Positions 12,271-26,234 of a DNA stretch of 64,000 nucleotides are shown here, one piece after another. Within the stretch, counting starts at the first letter, position 1; every line of letters begins with the position of its first letter. The DNA comes from Homarus americanus (taxonomy: Eukaryota; Arthropoda; Malacostraca; Decapoda; Nephropidae), in NCBI RefSeq assembly GCF_018991925.1, contig NW_024729698.1, positions 92,501-156,500 on the forward strand, read 5' to 3'. The position numbers and the translations under genes were made by a program. Under the pieces are notes generated by a model. The model ran no database searches. It was not told the DNA's origin and saw only the letters and a program-made list of their open reading frames with translations.

Positions 12271-13860
12271 CATTTACTTCTTCCTTATCTCTTTATTTCT
12301 CTGTCTGTCTTCTCTTTTCCACATTTATCTTACTTATAGCTGGTAATAAACATCTGACGGCTTGGCTGGTTATCCTTGGTCGAATTGCCATATTGTTTGC
12401 CATTGTTTGTATACCCGCACTGTTTACTTTTGGTACATTGGAAATTGTATACCAGCGTTGTCTACTGTATACCGAATGAATAAAGAACCAACTGTAAACT
12501 TCAATGACGATTTTTCTGAATAAATATCTGTCTGTCTATCTACCCCTGATCATGAGGGACCCAGACTGTTTCTTCTTCCCTCCTTTTCTCCCCCGTCCCT
12601 CCATCCATGCCTCCTATCCTCTCTTCATCTTTCTGGCGAGATCTATCCTCTCTTCCTCCCTCCCTCCATCCCTCTCCCTTCTTCGCTCCCTCCCTCCGGC
12701 AGCGGCTCCGTCAGACAGACAGGCAGGACGACCCCGCACGGCCCCGGAGCGCCATCCATTGTAATAATTACTGGCCGCTGTCTCTTGTTGGCCCGCCTTC
12801 ACCCTCCCCTCCCTCCACACACCAACCAGACATCTTCTCCCAGGATGATCTAACGTCAACAAGCGATCGTCCCCCAATGTAGCGTCTCTGTATATCTGTA
12901 AATTCACAATAATGGCGCGTGTTCAAAAAATACCTCGTACGAACATTATAAGGGAAAGTAGAGTGACTTACCCAGTCTCTTGTTCTTATAACGTGTTGAA
13001 ATGACCCCTGCCGTGATCAATACAGATGTGGATTGCCTGAAAATAAAAAGGACAAACTATATAAAAGCCAATAAGAAGTGAAATTTAAATTAAGTATATA
13101 TTAAGATATGAAATATGGTTATTCTTCATTAATTTTGAATAGATTTGATGTGTTTTAGATCAAAATCATACAAGACTAAAGTAAATGTTCTGCTTAGTAT
13201 TTGATCATCCTAGGGTAAAAAAACGCAACTCCAGTCGACCAGCGCCCCGCAGGCAGAGATATGATCGCGACGTGTCCGTCCCATTGGTGGTGGTGCTGCC
13301 GCGTCCTCTTTAGAGTGCGCCGTGCGTCATCTGGCCTAATGCGCGGGTACGACGCATGGATGTGGTGTGGGGAGGAGTTTTCGCGAGGATATGGCCATGG
13401 GAAGAAGACCTGGACGCACGGAGGAATCACATGATGAGAATTTGATAGAATGTTATTGCTACTGCCCATGACACATACCGAGATGACATGGAACCAGAGT
13501 GAGGATGGTCATCTCCCTGAGTCACGCCCCATGGACACCTAGGTCACGGTCTACAGGAGCGTGATGGACACTCTGGCTCAGCTTATTATTTCCCCATGGA
13601 CACTTAAACAAATTGCCTGACCGAGTAACACCTCCATGGATAAGCAGATTCAATTTTAGGCGAATGTATACCTTCCATATGAAACACCTGGACGTCCTAG
13701 TTAGCTGCTCGGTCACGCTCCTAGCACCCAGAATAACTGTGTCATGCCAAGGCACAGCGGGCATGAGCAGCCCTGGGCAGTGAGGTGTAAGAAGGGCAAT
13801 GTTGGAAGTAGTTTTAACACGTTACTCGTGAAGGGTTGCTGCTGCTGCTGCATCAAGATA
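12271..13860. other. non-genic stretch; possible retroposon 3' tail at its left
   Basis: At 12470-12540 two AATAAA-like words precede a ctgtctgtctatc run, resembling a retroposon tail, but no coding part is visible. 12570-12690 is pyrimidine-rich. Frames at 12614-12907, 13194-13469 and 13522-13764 (all minus) show no recognisable domain. Confidence 0.4.
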
Positions 13861-14414
13861 TTACACTGAGACACAATATATGTGTGGACTGGGTAGTGTG
13901 TATAATGAAAGAGTAAGATTATTTATATATACAAGACAGAGAGAGAGAGAGAAAAAAAAGAATCCCTTGGCCCATCTAACGTATGACAGTGATAAGCAAA
14001 CCGAAAACCAAAACATCAACAATAACAAAACCTGGCAACACAAACACAACCCAACAAGAAACGAAAACAGAAGAATAAACATCGAAGAGGGAGACAGAAA
14101 AATAATTACCCTCTCCCTCGCCCCCCAAAAAAGAGACGACATGCCAGAGGTGATAAAGAATGAGGAATAGGGGAAGGACGGAAGGAGGGATAGATGAATA
14201 GGATTTAAAGGGGCAAGAAATATAGCTGACACGAGACTTACGGGGGAGAAGTGAAAAATACACAACCCGGAATTAATGACACTCGCTGTGTAGATGTCAT
14301 ATAAGGACGTTGGACAAAAACAGATGGAGATGGCACAGTAAAATGACATGGAGAAAATAGAGTCTGACAGAGGATATGGAAGAGGGAGAGAGTGCCAGTG
14401 GTTACATTATAGTT

Positions 14415-14420
<6 letters not shown>
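13861..14420. other. A-rich and purine-rich stretch
   Basis: Contains a short (GA)n at about 13938-13954 and A-rich sequence. The overlapping open frames on both strands are biased in composition and not credible. Confidence 0.45.

Positions 14421-14468
<48 letters not shown>
14420..14468. repeat. (TG)24 at the right end of the 5.2 kb insertion
   Basis: Pure TG tract 30 bp left of the 13-bp direct repeat at 14499-14511. Confidence 0.97.
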
Positions 14469-14498
14469 CAAACGAAAATAACCCCCTTATACCTTTTC

Positions 14499-16490
<1,992 letters not shown>

Positions 16491-16494
16491 ATGC

Positions 16495-17120
16495 CTCTCA
16501 CTAGCCCCCACTAGCACCTCTCTAGCGCCCAAGTAGCCCCTCACTAGCACCTCATTTGTACCTCACTAGTACCTCACTAGCATCTCACTAGTACCTCCTT
16601 TGTACTTCATTAACATCTCACTAACCCCTAACAGCACCTCAGTAGCACCTCAGTAGCATCTCAGTAGCACCATACTAGTCCCTCACTAGCACCATACTAG
16701 TCCCTCACTAGTATCTCACTCGTACCTCACGAGCAGCTTACCACCACCTCACTAACCTCTCACTAACCCCTCACTAGCGCCTTAGTAGCGCCTCAGTAGC
16801 ACCGCACCAGCACCTCACTTGCCCCTCTTTACCACCTCAGTAGCACCACACTTGCCCCTCACTGCACATCACAAGCATCTCATTAACCCCTCACTAGCAG
16901 CTCACCTCTACCTCACTAGCCTCTCACTAGCATCTCACTAACCCCTCACTAATACCTCAGTAGCACCTCACTAGCCCTTCACTAGCACGTCACTAGAGAC
17001 TAGACGCTCATTAGCCCTTCACTCGCTCCTCGTTAGCCCCTCACTAGCCCCTAACTAGCACCTCATTAGTGACTAACTAGCCCCTCACTGGTACCTCATT
17101 CGCCTCTGACTAGCCCCCCA
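16495..17120. repeat. 11-bp CACTAGCACCT minisatellite
   Basis: About 55 diverged copies of an 11-bp unit (cactagcacct, with cactaacccct, cagtagcacct and similar). High divergence between units suggests an old array. Confidence 0.85.
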
Positions 17121-17331
17121 CAATGTTCCCCTGAAGGTCGGACATAAATCTTGATCGCCTCGACTTTAACTTCTAATTAAAAGGACTATTTTGTCATTGA
17201 TTAAATAGATAGATGGCTTAATTCCCCGGATCGTCGATCGTTCTAATTTGCGGCAGTGTGTGTTATTTGTAGGGCACGTCGGAACTTGGTTGAGCAGGGT
17301 GGAACACACTCACAAATACACATGTAAGAAA

Positions 17332-17655
17332 ATGGTTGCCCTCGTATTCGAGGCTGGCCGGCCCAAGGGCCACCTAGGGGTAAATTTACTTAGGGTGTAG
17401 AAACTGTCATCAACACAACAACCACACCCTGAGTTAACGAGTTATATGACCCATTGTCAATGAATAGTCCGAGAAGACCGGACAACTCGCCAACCGCACC
17501 GGCAAACTTTACCCCGAACACAATTCGCATATCGATTAACATCCAGATCCCTAGTTACTGGTGGGAAGACAGAGGCAAATGGAACAAACAAACTCGCCCA
17601 TAGTTTCACCCGGGACCACTCGCTTCCGAGGCGAGCATACTGATCATTACATCAC
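17332..17655 (-). mobile_element. tRNA-derived SINE-like element (copy 1)
   Basis: About 320 bp shared with 35056-35345, including tagtttcaccc, gggaagacagaggcaaatgg, gagaagaccggacaactc and a terminal aatggttgcc. On the minus strand the 5' head reads like a tRNA: tgatcagtatgctcgcc, then an anticodon-stem-like ctcggaagcgag and a damaged box B (gtcccgggt). Two dispersed copies sharing the same ends support a transposed element. Clade not assigned. Confidence 0.7.
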
Positions 17656-17685
17656 ACATACATAGGTAGAAACTCACATATTATC

Positions 17686-17790
<105 letters not shown>

Positions 17791-17996
17791 ACAAAAACAC
17801 AGCCCCTCTCCACACACACCACTTAACTAAGTGGACTATTTACAGCTGCAGCCACTCTGCTTTACGAGACCATAGGTGTCGTGGACCTCAGAGGCACCTG
17901 TTGGGGTCCTGTCAGCACCTGAGATATTCCCCACATTCCAACATTTCTTTGATTCTGACTATCGGGGAAATACGTATTTTTGCAGTATTATTTTCC

Positions 17997-18115
17997 GATC
18001 ATCTGAAGAATCCCCGCCATCCCCCCCACCTCCAGCTTATTACACGTGAAGATTAACTACCCTAACGCTAACTCAAGGGGGTTAGGTTAGCGAGGTTAAT
18101 TTTTCCGTGAAATTT
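17997..18115. mobile_element. foldback element (copy 2, right arm eroded)
   Basis: Starts gatcatctgaaga, then ccagcttatta, cgtgaagattaac and taccctaacgctaac, followed by ggttaggttag. The left arm matches the family; the right arm is only partly recognisable. The TTAGG-like core is reduced to two units. Confidence 0.6.
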
Positions 18116-19320
18116 AGGAGAATAGCTTTTAAATGTTTTGTGTAATCCTCGATCTGTAGCGGGAATGTTTATTTTGCAGAAGAAATGGTAAATTGCTTTA
18201 AAATTCAAATTTAGAACAATAACTGAAATATCGAATTCCTGGGGAAATAGACTCCACATGCTACGAGTATTTTCATATATTTTTTTTTTTGAGGTTGGGA
18301 GGTGCGGATGGGGGATACCCTGCAACCCACATCGGAACTGGATTATATAGTATTAAACTTTGATGCAATTTATTTTAAAGCGACAAAATGTAGAACCACG
18401 TTCTTTTATACATCCCTACGGTTGATACGCATAAGCACGCGAAGGTACAAACACAAACAGTCAAACAATCATACACAAACACTCACACAAACATTCATCT
18501 GGATAAAAAACATGAGCATCACTCGTGTAACCTCCACATACAACACACAGTAAAGAAGGTAACTGGAAAACAGGATAAATAGGAAATATTTTAGGTTGAG
18601 GAGTGAAGTGGTCCCAACCTCCTGTTTTCCTGCCAGAATGAAAACAACAACTGGTCGTCCCCTTTACTTCAGTAAACATTAATGTTATTGAAACTGTTGA
18701 GGATTTGGATATACAAGGACTTAAAGCCTTGGTCCAGAATGACTGACAAATAAAATAAACAACATAACAGGTGGAAAGTCTTGAGAAACGACGAGATAAA
18801 CTTAGGGCCAAACTCCTGGTCGTGTACCTGGGCGAATTTACTGCGTGCTGATGATGGAGTATCTTGGGATAAATAACAGATGTATAAATAAGATTATTCA
18901 GCTTAATACAATAATGAAAAACGTATTGATAAGATTATTCACCTTAAAAACAGTAATGAAATACAAGATTGTAATGTCTAATACAGCCATGAAAATACCT
19001 ATACAGTAAAGTTGTAAACATTACCCGTGAAGGTGAAACTCATCTTCTATAATAAACACAAACTATCAAACAATCTCACTCCATTACCCACCACAAACAC
19101 ACACACTCAACCAAAGTCCCTCACCCAGTAATTTAAAAGCCTATTGAATGATTAATATTATGTAAATTCATGCGAAAAGCGTCTCGGCGTGTGATTATCT
19201 GGCGAAAAGCTGCAGATTAAGATTAGCATCATTAGAGAGGTACCTGAGCTGGGAGTCACGACCCTGCCAGCGACGCCCATACCTGCCAGGTGAACATAAT
19301 GGAACTGCGGATTCATACCT
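18116..19320. other. unique, mostly AT-rich stretch
   Basis: No domain recognised in the small open frames at 18068-18325, 18302-18553 and 18461-18811. No tandem repeat of note. Confidence 0.5.
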
Positions 19321-19329
19321 GGACGTGTA

Positions 19330-19500
19330 AGGTGGGTGAGAGCACACGTAGAGGATAGAATAGTGAATAGAGGAGTGAGGACAAAGGGAAGATGATAGAG
19401 AGTAGAAGATAGATGATAGAGAATGGAGAATAGAGGATAGAGTAGAGTATAGAGAATAATATATGGAGAGAAAAGGATAGGGGGTAGTAAAGTGAATAGT
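19330..19500. repeat. degenerate GATAGA-type purine repeat
   Basis: Recurring agaggatagag and agagaatagagg words over about 170 bp. Minus-strand open frames here are low complexity. Confidence 0.65.
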
Positions 19501-19662
19501 AAGTACTTGTCTGTCCCGGTGTGTTAGAAAAATAAGTATTAATGGTGACGTAAGAATAGGTGTTATACAAAACATGGGAAACTGAAGCATAAAGTGAGGA
19601 GGGAAAAAAAGCTTTGTGTTTGGATGTTAGGAGGAAAACAGAAGAGGAAATTAGTTGTATTT

Positions 19663-19690
19663 TCTCTCACTCACTCACTCACTCACTCAG
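19663..19690. repeat. (CTCA)n microsatellite
   Basis: About seven tetranucleotide units. Confidence 0.9.
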
Positions 19691-19924
19691 TGAACTCATT
19701 ACTCCCAATTAACCCCAACCTACTAATCCCACCAGGTGGTATCGGTCATGACCCCACAACCTACCACAATGCCAGGTCAAGCCAGGTCCGGGGAAAAGGT
19801 CACTAAAGAGGGGTATTAGTGGTGGTAGGTGACTGTGCCATCCACAGCATCCTCGCTAAGCCCTTCAGTGTGTGTGGGAAGGAGGAGGCAGACACGTGGA
19901 AACTGGAGGATTATGTATTGTTTT

Positions 19925-20250
19925 GTGTTGGGGTGTGTTAGGGTGTGTAGGGGCGTGTCGGGGTTTGTAGGGGTGTGTTGGGATGTGTAGGGGCATGTCG
20001 GGGTTTGTAGGGGTGTGCTGGGATTTGTAGGTGTGTGTCGGGGTTTTTAGGGGTGTGTCGGGGTTTTCAGGGGTGTGTCGGGGTTTTTAAGGGTGTGTTG
20101 GGATATATAGGGGTGTGTTGGGATGTGTACGGGTGTGTAGGGGTGTGCTGGGGGTGTCGGGGTTTTTAGGGGTGTGTTGGGATGTGTAGGGGTGTGCTGG
20201 GGTTTGTACGGGTGTGTCGGGGTTTGTAGGGGTGTGTTGGGTGTTTCATT
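19925..20250. repeat. 20-21 bp GGGGTGTGT minisatellite
   Basis: About 16 units of ggggtgtgtcggggttttta-like sequence, each made of two related half units of 10-11 bp. The tract is strongly G-rich on the plus strand. Confidence 0.88.
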
Positions 20251-20575
20251 GCAGCTATTATAATGAGAGACGAGCACCCGTAATATTCGGACAGACAGCA
20301 GTACACCGCGGCTCGTAATACCTTCCAGACTGTCTTGTTACCTATATCATGTGAGGATATTCGTCAGTTATTAATTGACATAAAATGTTAATGTGCTGTC
20401 AAAGATGCCATGTCAGATGAACTGGAAGAAACATTCCAAAAGCATGGAAATGTCAGGCAAAAGGCTGTGAGAAGTAAAAATTCACAGCTTCCATAAAGAG
20501 TGGACCTTTTTTTTAAGTCCCCTGTGTCACTTCAGAAATGAGTCCAAGCAAAATATCTGTGGAGTGAACGTATCG
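20251..20575. other. unique stretch, no gene seen
   Basis: Mixed sequence; nothing recognised. Confidence 0.45.
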
Positions 20576-21735
20576 GAACATAAGAACATAAGAATGGAGG
20601 AAACTGCAGCGGGCCTATTGGCCCATACTGGGCAGTCCCGTTTACACCCAACCCCTATTGCTCATATAAGCGTCCAACCTATGTTTGAAGCTATTCAGCG
20701 TATTCGAGTTAATGATGATATTTGGCAACTTGTTCCATTCATCCACAACTCTGTTCCAAACCAGTGTTTACCTATTTCACGCCTAAATCTAAATTTGTCT
20801 AATTTAAAACCATTGTTACGAGTTCGCTCCTGGTTGGATAGTTTGAGTACCTTTGTAATGTCCCCTTTGTTTAGCCCTGACTTCCACTTATACACCTCTA
20901 TCAGGTCGCCCCTTGCTCTACGTCTCTCGAGGGAGTGCAAATTAAGGTGCTTTAACCTGTCTCTATACTCAAGGTTCCTAATGCCCGGGATTAGTCTTGT
21001 CATTCTCCTCTGAATTCTTTCCAATGATTCTATATCCATTCTGTAATACGGTGACCAGAACTGAACTGCTTAATCCAGGTGTGGTCTCACAAGAGCAAGA
21101 TACAGTTTTAGGATGACCTCGCTAGTCTTGTAACTAACACTCCTTTGTATGAACCCAAGTACTTTATTAGCCTTGTTACGAGCAAAAACACATTGTTTAC
21201 TTGGCTTAAGGTTCCTACTTATCATTACTCCTAAATCTCTCTCGCAGGCGGATTTCTCTATGGCATCGTTGTTCATCTGGTATCTGGTTTCCTTGTTTAC
21301 ATCTCCTATACTGAGTACTTTACATTTGTCCACGTTGAATTTCATCTGCCATTTTTCAGACCATTCGAAAAATTTGTTTAGATCTTCCTGTAGTTTTGCG
21401 GAGTCCTCGTCAGATTTAATAACACGTCCTATTTTAGTGTCATCAGCAAATTTACTTATGTTGCTGTCTATGCCGATATCTATGTCGTTTATGTATATAA
21501 TAAATAATAATGGTCCAAGTACTGAGCCTTGGGGAACTCCACTTGTGACGTTGCTCCAATGGGACTTAGTGCCGTTAATGCTCACTCGCCGTTTCCTGTC
21601 CTGTAACCACGCCCTAATCCATTTAAGGATGTTACCTTTGATGCCATGAGCTTCTACCTTTCTAATTAGTCTTTCGTGGGGGACTCTGTCGAAGGCTTTG
21701 CTAAAGTCGAGAAATACAAGCCGCCATGGAAACAA
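20576..21735 (-). pseudogene. CR1-like LINE reverse transcriptase, 5' truncated
   Basis: The minus strand reads VFLDFSKAFDRVPHERLIRK, SGVPQGSVLGPLLFIIYIND, KFADDTKIGR (catalytic FADD), ERDLGVMISRNLKPSKQC and LYLALVRPHLD, then a TAC/TAT-to-TAA nonsense change, AVQFWSPY, LERIQRRMTRLIPG and, after a frameshift near 20695, NSFKHRLDAYMSNRGWV with a stop. About 380 residues of palm and thumb are kept with both catalytic motifs. The 3' end on the minus strand is ttcttatgttcttatgttc, an 8-bp repeat of the kind that ends CR1 elements, which is why I prefer CR1 over Jockey. Truncated at motif A, directly against the transposase remnant to the right. Confidence 0.9.
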
Positions 21736-21759
21736 GTCCGATTAAATGATAATTTGATT

Positions 21760-22330
21760 GCAATAATTTTATTTTCCTTTCAGAAAGTGTACACAAGGCA
21801 GTTTCAAGCAAATCCAGTCCTAGTCGGTTGTCCTGGGATTATAGTGGAAATACATGGATCTTGCTTTTCTCATAAAGGAAGGCAACATCGGGGACTAGCA
21901 CCAAACACTCCTGTATGGTGGACACAAACACCGAACCAGCAACTGGCTACATGGACAGGCCAGGCAAGAGCTGCTGCCACTCTTCTTCCTATTATACAAA
22001 CATTGGTTGGGCCGGAAACGGGATCCATCATTCAGTGGTGGGTGAAGGACATACTGTAATCTCCAAGGTCTGAGTTACAGGCCCGAGACTGTTGACCGTT
22101 CACTTAACTTTGTGAATCCGTATTGTGATGTCCACACTTAAACAATTACGTCATACAGCAACAAGCATAAGTCACATCAAGACGATGAGTGGCTGTAAAC
22201 GAGACTTGTTGAATTTTTACCGACAGGAATTTATGTGGTACAATCTTTATTCACATAATGCTTTTGAAAATTTGTATAACATATTGCTTCACAATATCCA
22301 AGGTAAAATGTTTCATAGCCTCATAAGGAA
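21760..22330 (+). pseudogene. ISXO2/Merlin-like DDE transposase remnant
   Basis: The plus strand reads FQANPVLVGCPGIIVEIHGS, SCFSHKGRQHRGLAPNTPVW, AAATLLPIIQTLVGPETGS, then in other frames VDRSLNFVNPYCDVHT, MSGCKRDLLNFYRQEFMWYN and HNAFENLYNILLHN. This order matches ISXO2-like transposases (IS1595/IS1016 type; Merlin in animals). The first catalytic position, normally I-D-E-S, reads I-H-G-S, and the second (HSDEW) and third (ESYW) sites are also lost. A pyrimidine tract and cag at about 21764-21782 (ttttattttcctttcag) resemble a splice acceptor just before the coding match. Inactive copy. Confidence 0.75.
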
Positions 22331-23139
22331 GCGTGTCTTCAGTAGTGACTGGAAGTGCCGCCCCCGGGGTGCCTAATCTTCATGAGATCCTTCGTTAACG
22401 TTTTCAGGGTTTAGAAGAATTTATTGTTGTATTGTAATATAAATTTGTTTATAGTTAAAATTATTAATTTATACAAGGTAATATAAATGGGTGAGAAATA
22501 ATGATAACATTTTTGAGCCCGAGTAATAATATTCAAGCTCATTAATAAGTAATAAAAGCGTTATCCTTTGCTGATGACATTCAGACACAAAAAAAGCTTT
22601 AACAAGCTTTAATAAATACAACTCGACACTAATATAATAAATGAAGTAAAAACTAAACAAAATGAAGCATGGAATTTTGACAAGCAGCCTAGAATAAATT
22701 AAGATTAAATCATTTACTATCATCCCGGGTCATCCAAATAAAAACACCCAAATTCTAAAATAAAACTCCTGAAAAATTGGAAATTCTTTTTTTTAATACA
22801 TTTACCTTTTTGATCACTCTGTATTCCGTCACCCAAGGCTCTCAATTCTCAACTACACGGCCAAATGATCAGCCCAGAAGTCGTAAGTCTAGAAAATAAA
22901 TCAACTCTATTACCAAGTTGATGAACTGGGAGTTTTCTTCTATTTGTTCGATCCATCACCATCTAATCTCGCCGATGGGTTGATTGTAACAGTGGAATTG
23001 ATGTGTGAGTTGAATGTTGGGTCGAACGGGAGGAAATTTATGGTAATTGATTCACTGCTTCCTGGAATGTTTGGGTGCACGGTTTATTCCTGCCGGGGGA
23101 CGCCATTTTGAAATCCTTCCCTTAAAGAGATAGATATAA
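22331..23139. other. AT-rich stretch, no gene supported
   Basis: Includes an 84-codon minus frame at 22469-22723 that is rich in L, Y, I and F and has no recognisable motif. I treat it as chance. Confidence 0.5.
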
Positions 23140-23349
23140 CTGGGTGTCCATAAAGTTCCCTTCTGATTTCAAACATTTATTTTGTGCAAACGGCATAAAA
23201 TATTGAAATGTATTTTTTTGCATTTGAAAGAATAATTATTTAAGTTCTGTTTTTCACTTAAGCAAATGCAAAATACTGCATTTCAATATTTTATGCCGTT
23301 CGCACATAATAAATGTTTGAAATCAGAAGGGAACTTTAGAGACACCCTG
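23140..23349. mobile_element. 210-bp MITE with 86-bp terminal inverted repeats
   Basis: Left arm 23140-23225 and right arm 23264-23349 are reverse complements with about 8 mismatches in 86 positions, around a 38-bp loop. Ends read C(A/T)GGGTGTC, and the right end is followed by TA; the left flank is aa, a likely mutated TA. The ends and TA target fit an IS630-Tc1-mariner-type non-autonomous element (inference). There is no coding capacity. Confidence 0.88.
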
Positions 23350-23449
23350 TACTCTATGTGTGTGTGTTATACACGAGAACTTCGTCAAGTCATCCGCTAC
23401 ACCTAACAGACAGGTAATAAGGTCGCTTCACACACAAAAAACATCTCAC

Positions 23450-23875
23450 CTAGCATACCTCCCTCCTTCCCCCCTTGCTTACCTCCCTCCTTTTCCCCTT
23501 GCTTACCTCCCTCCTTTCCCCCTTGCTTGCCTCCCCCCTTCCCCTCCTTACTTGGCTGACCCGCTCCCTCCCCCCCCTACCTGGCTGACTCCCTCCTTCC
23601 CTCCCTCCCTGGATGATTGACTCACTCCTTCCCTCCCTACTTGTCCCCCCTCCTCTCCTACTTGCCTTCACACCTCTTTCCCTCCACACCATCCTTCCTC
23701 CCTATCTACTTGGCTGACTCCTTCCTTCCCTCCCTGACTCCATGCTCTCCTCCAATTACTTGACTGACTCCCTCCTTCCATCCCTACTTGGCTGACCCAC
23801 CCTCTCCCTCCCTCCCTCCCTCCCTCCGTCCACATCACTTTTCCTCCCTCTCTCCCTCCCTCCCTACCCTCCTGT
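23450..23875. repeat. pyrimidine-rich minisatellite
   Basis: Degenerate units with cttacctccctccttccccc and ttggctgactccctccttcc, about 26-30 bp. The plus strand is almost all C/T. Open frames on either strand are translations of it. Confidence 0.85.
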
Positions 23876-24044
23876 GTCAAGACGGTGGGACACGCTCATA
23901 ACCCCGGTATAGAGTATATATGAGAAGGCTTAATCAGGACGCAGATGACGGTGGAACACACACGTACTGTAGCTTCAATTAGGAGCTCGAGTCGTAATCA
24001 GGGCCTCAGATCAGGACCCATTCAAAACAGAACCCCGAAGGAGG
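23876..24044. other. unique spacer
   Basis: Mixed sequence between two arrays; nothing recognised. Confidence 0.5.
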
Positions 24045-25080
24045 AACCATACTTAGAACCCAACTAATAGAAGAACCCCATAACCAGAACTCTTTTTAGA
24101 ACCTTACCAAATCAGACCCCGATATAGAACCCAGGCAAAACAGAACCCTACATAGAACCCAGGTAAAACAGAACTCATAGAACTCAGGCAAAACAGAACC
24201 CTACATAGAATCCAGGCAAAACAGAACCCTACATAGAACCCAGGCAAAACAGAACACTACATAGAACCCAGGCAACGCAGAACACTACATAGAACCCAGG
24301 CAACGCAGAACCCACATAGAACCTAGCAACGAAGAACACTACATAGAACCCAGGCAACGCAGAACACTACATAGAACCCAGGCAACGCAGAACACTACAT
24401 AGAACCCAGGCAACGAGAACACTACATAGAACCAAGGTACCGCAGAACACTACATAGAACCCAGGCAACGCAGAACACTACATAGAACCCAGGCAACGCA
24501 GAACGCTACATAGAACCCAGGCAACGCAGAACACTACATAGAACCCAGGCAACGAGAACACTACATAGAACCAAGGTACCGCAGAACACTAACATAGAAC
24601 CCAGGCAACGCAGAACACTACATAGAACCCAGGCAACGCAGAACGCTACATAGAACCCAGGCAACGCAGAACACTACATAGAACCCAGGCAACGCAGAAC
24701 GCTACATAGAACCCAGGCAACGCAGAACACTACATAGAACCCAGGCAACGCAGAACACTACATAGAACCCAGGCAACGCAGAACACTACATAGAACCCAG
24801 GCAACGCAGAACCCTACATAGAACCCAGGCAACGAGAACACTGCATAGAACCCAGACAAAGCAGAACCCTACATAGAACCCAGGCAACGAGAACACTGCA
24901 AAGAACCAAGACAACGCAGAACACTACATAGAACCCAGACAACGCAGAACACTACATAGAACCCAGGCAACGCAGAACACTACAGAGAACCCAGGCAATG
25001 CAGAACTCTGCATAAAACCCAGCCAGAACAGAACCCCACAGCCAGAACCCTCTTTAGAATTCAACCAAAACAGAACACTA
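24045..25080. repeat. 28-bp minisatellite array
   Basis: About 35 units of 28 bp (acgcagaacactacatagaa plus cccaggca). Units at both edges are diverged (aaacagaacccta types at the left); the centre 24260-24800 is nearly homogeneous. A larger block of several units carrying the variant ccaaggtaccgc is repeated (near 24430 and 24570), a sign of multi-unit duplication. Confidence 0.95.
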
Positions 25081-25254
25081 ATCAGGAGCCAGACAAGGGA
25101 AGCCAGATGGGATGCAGAAATCCCTCGACCGTGGCTAGTCAGGTATGGTCGACCCACCACTAGCATACCTAGCCGAGATACCTGGCTAGCATACCTGGCC
25201 GACATACCTACAGGTCAACTAGATTCTTTCCGTTTAGGTAATCTAAGAGAGGAA

Positions 25255-25257
<3 letters not shown>

Positions 25258-25285
<28 letters not shown>

Positions 25286-25469
25286 AGTAGTTTATTTTGT
25301 ATGACAGTATATGGTAGTGTAAATAGTGTATGTTGATGTATGGTAGTGTAAGTTGGTGTATGGTACTGTATGTTGATGTATGATAATGCATGTTGATGTA
25401 TAGTAGTTAGGTAAGTTATGGTAGTGTATGTTGATGTATGTAGTTTTGGTATGGTAGGTTATGTAAGTG

Positions 25470-25551
<82 letters not shown>
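25258..25551. repeat. (GT)n, TGTATGGTAG repeat and (GA)39
   Basis: (GT)n at 25258-25286, then degenerate gtatgttgatgtatggtag units to about 25465, then a pure (GA)n at 25473-25551. Confidence 0.92.
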
Positions 25552-25553
<2 letters not shown>

Positions 25554-26100
25554 GCTGATAACAGCAGGGTGGCGGCGGTAGGGGCCGAGTACATAGTACC
25601 GAGGCGCTTGAATGATAATGAATGGGTGAAGCAGCGGATGTGGGGCCTCAAGTAGGGCTCGGGAAGCGCTGAATGACAGGGTACCAGGACCTAGTGGAGG
25701 GTATGGGGGAGGCGAGGCTTTAGAAGGTAGGTGGAAGAGGGGGAGGGGGGAGGATTTAGGAAGAGAGGAGACGACGCCTTGGGAGGTGGAGGGGAGGAAG
25801 GAAGGAGGGAGACGAGGTTTAGGTCGGAGAGAAGGAGGTGGAGATTTGGGAGATAAAGGGGAGGAGAATGAGATGGGAGGGACGAGGACGAGATTGGGAG
25901 GTAGAGGGGAGAGGAAAGGAGGATGGGGAGAAGACAAAGATTTGGGAAGTGGAAAGAAGGCAGTGTATGAAGGAAAAGGGGTGAGCATGGGAGAGTAGGG
26001 TGGAGGACGGGATGGAAGGAAGAGTGGAGGGAGTGGGTAGTTGAATGTACGGGGTGGAAGTGTAAGACTAGAGTTAGAGGGAGAGTGGAGGGTTTTGTCA
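25552..26100. other. purine-rich stretch
   Basis: G/A-dominated from about 25730, with ggaggaag and gggagagg words. Open frames on both strands are biased and not credible. Confidence 0.55.
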
Positions 26101-26189
26101 GGAGAAGACAGAAGCTACACTTGAATGCAGTTTTTGAATCCTGAGGCCAATATCAGGTCTTTCTCTTGTAGGTTAATGTATTTAAAACA

Positions 26190-26232
<43 letters not shown>
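26190..26232. repeat. (GT)n microsatellite
   Basis: About 21 GT units. Confidence 0.95.

Positions 26233-26234
<2 letters not shown>

Noticed and set aside
13194..13764. Two minus-strand frames of 80-91 codons in a moderately GC-rich stretch
   Set aside because: No domain or family resemblance; frame length is within chance expectation.
21149..21649. Plus-strand frame of 166 codons
   Set aside because: Shadow of the CR1-like RT on the minus strand.
22469..22723. 84-codon minus frame, hydrophobic
   Set aside because: AT-rich composition gives L, I, F and Y; no homology, start context or neighbour supports a gene.
24045..25080. Regular ~28-bp direct repeats that resemble a CRISPR array
   Set aside because: Units are contiguous with no unique spacers, and the context is eukaryotic.
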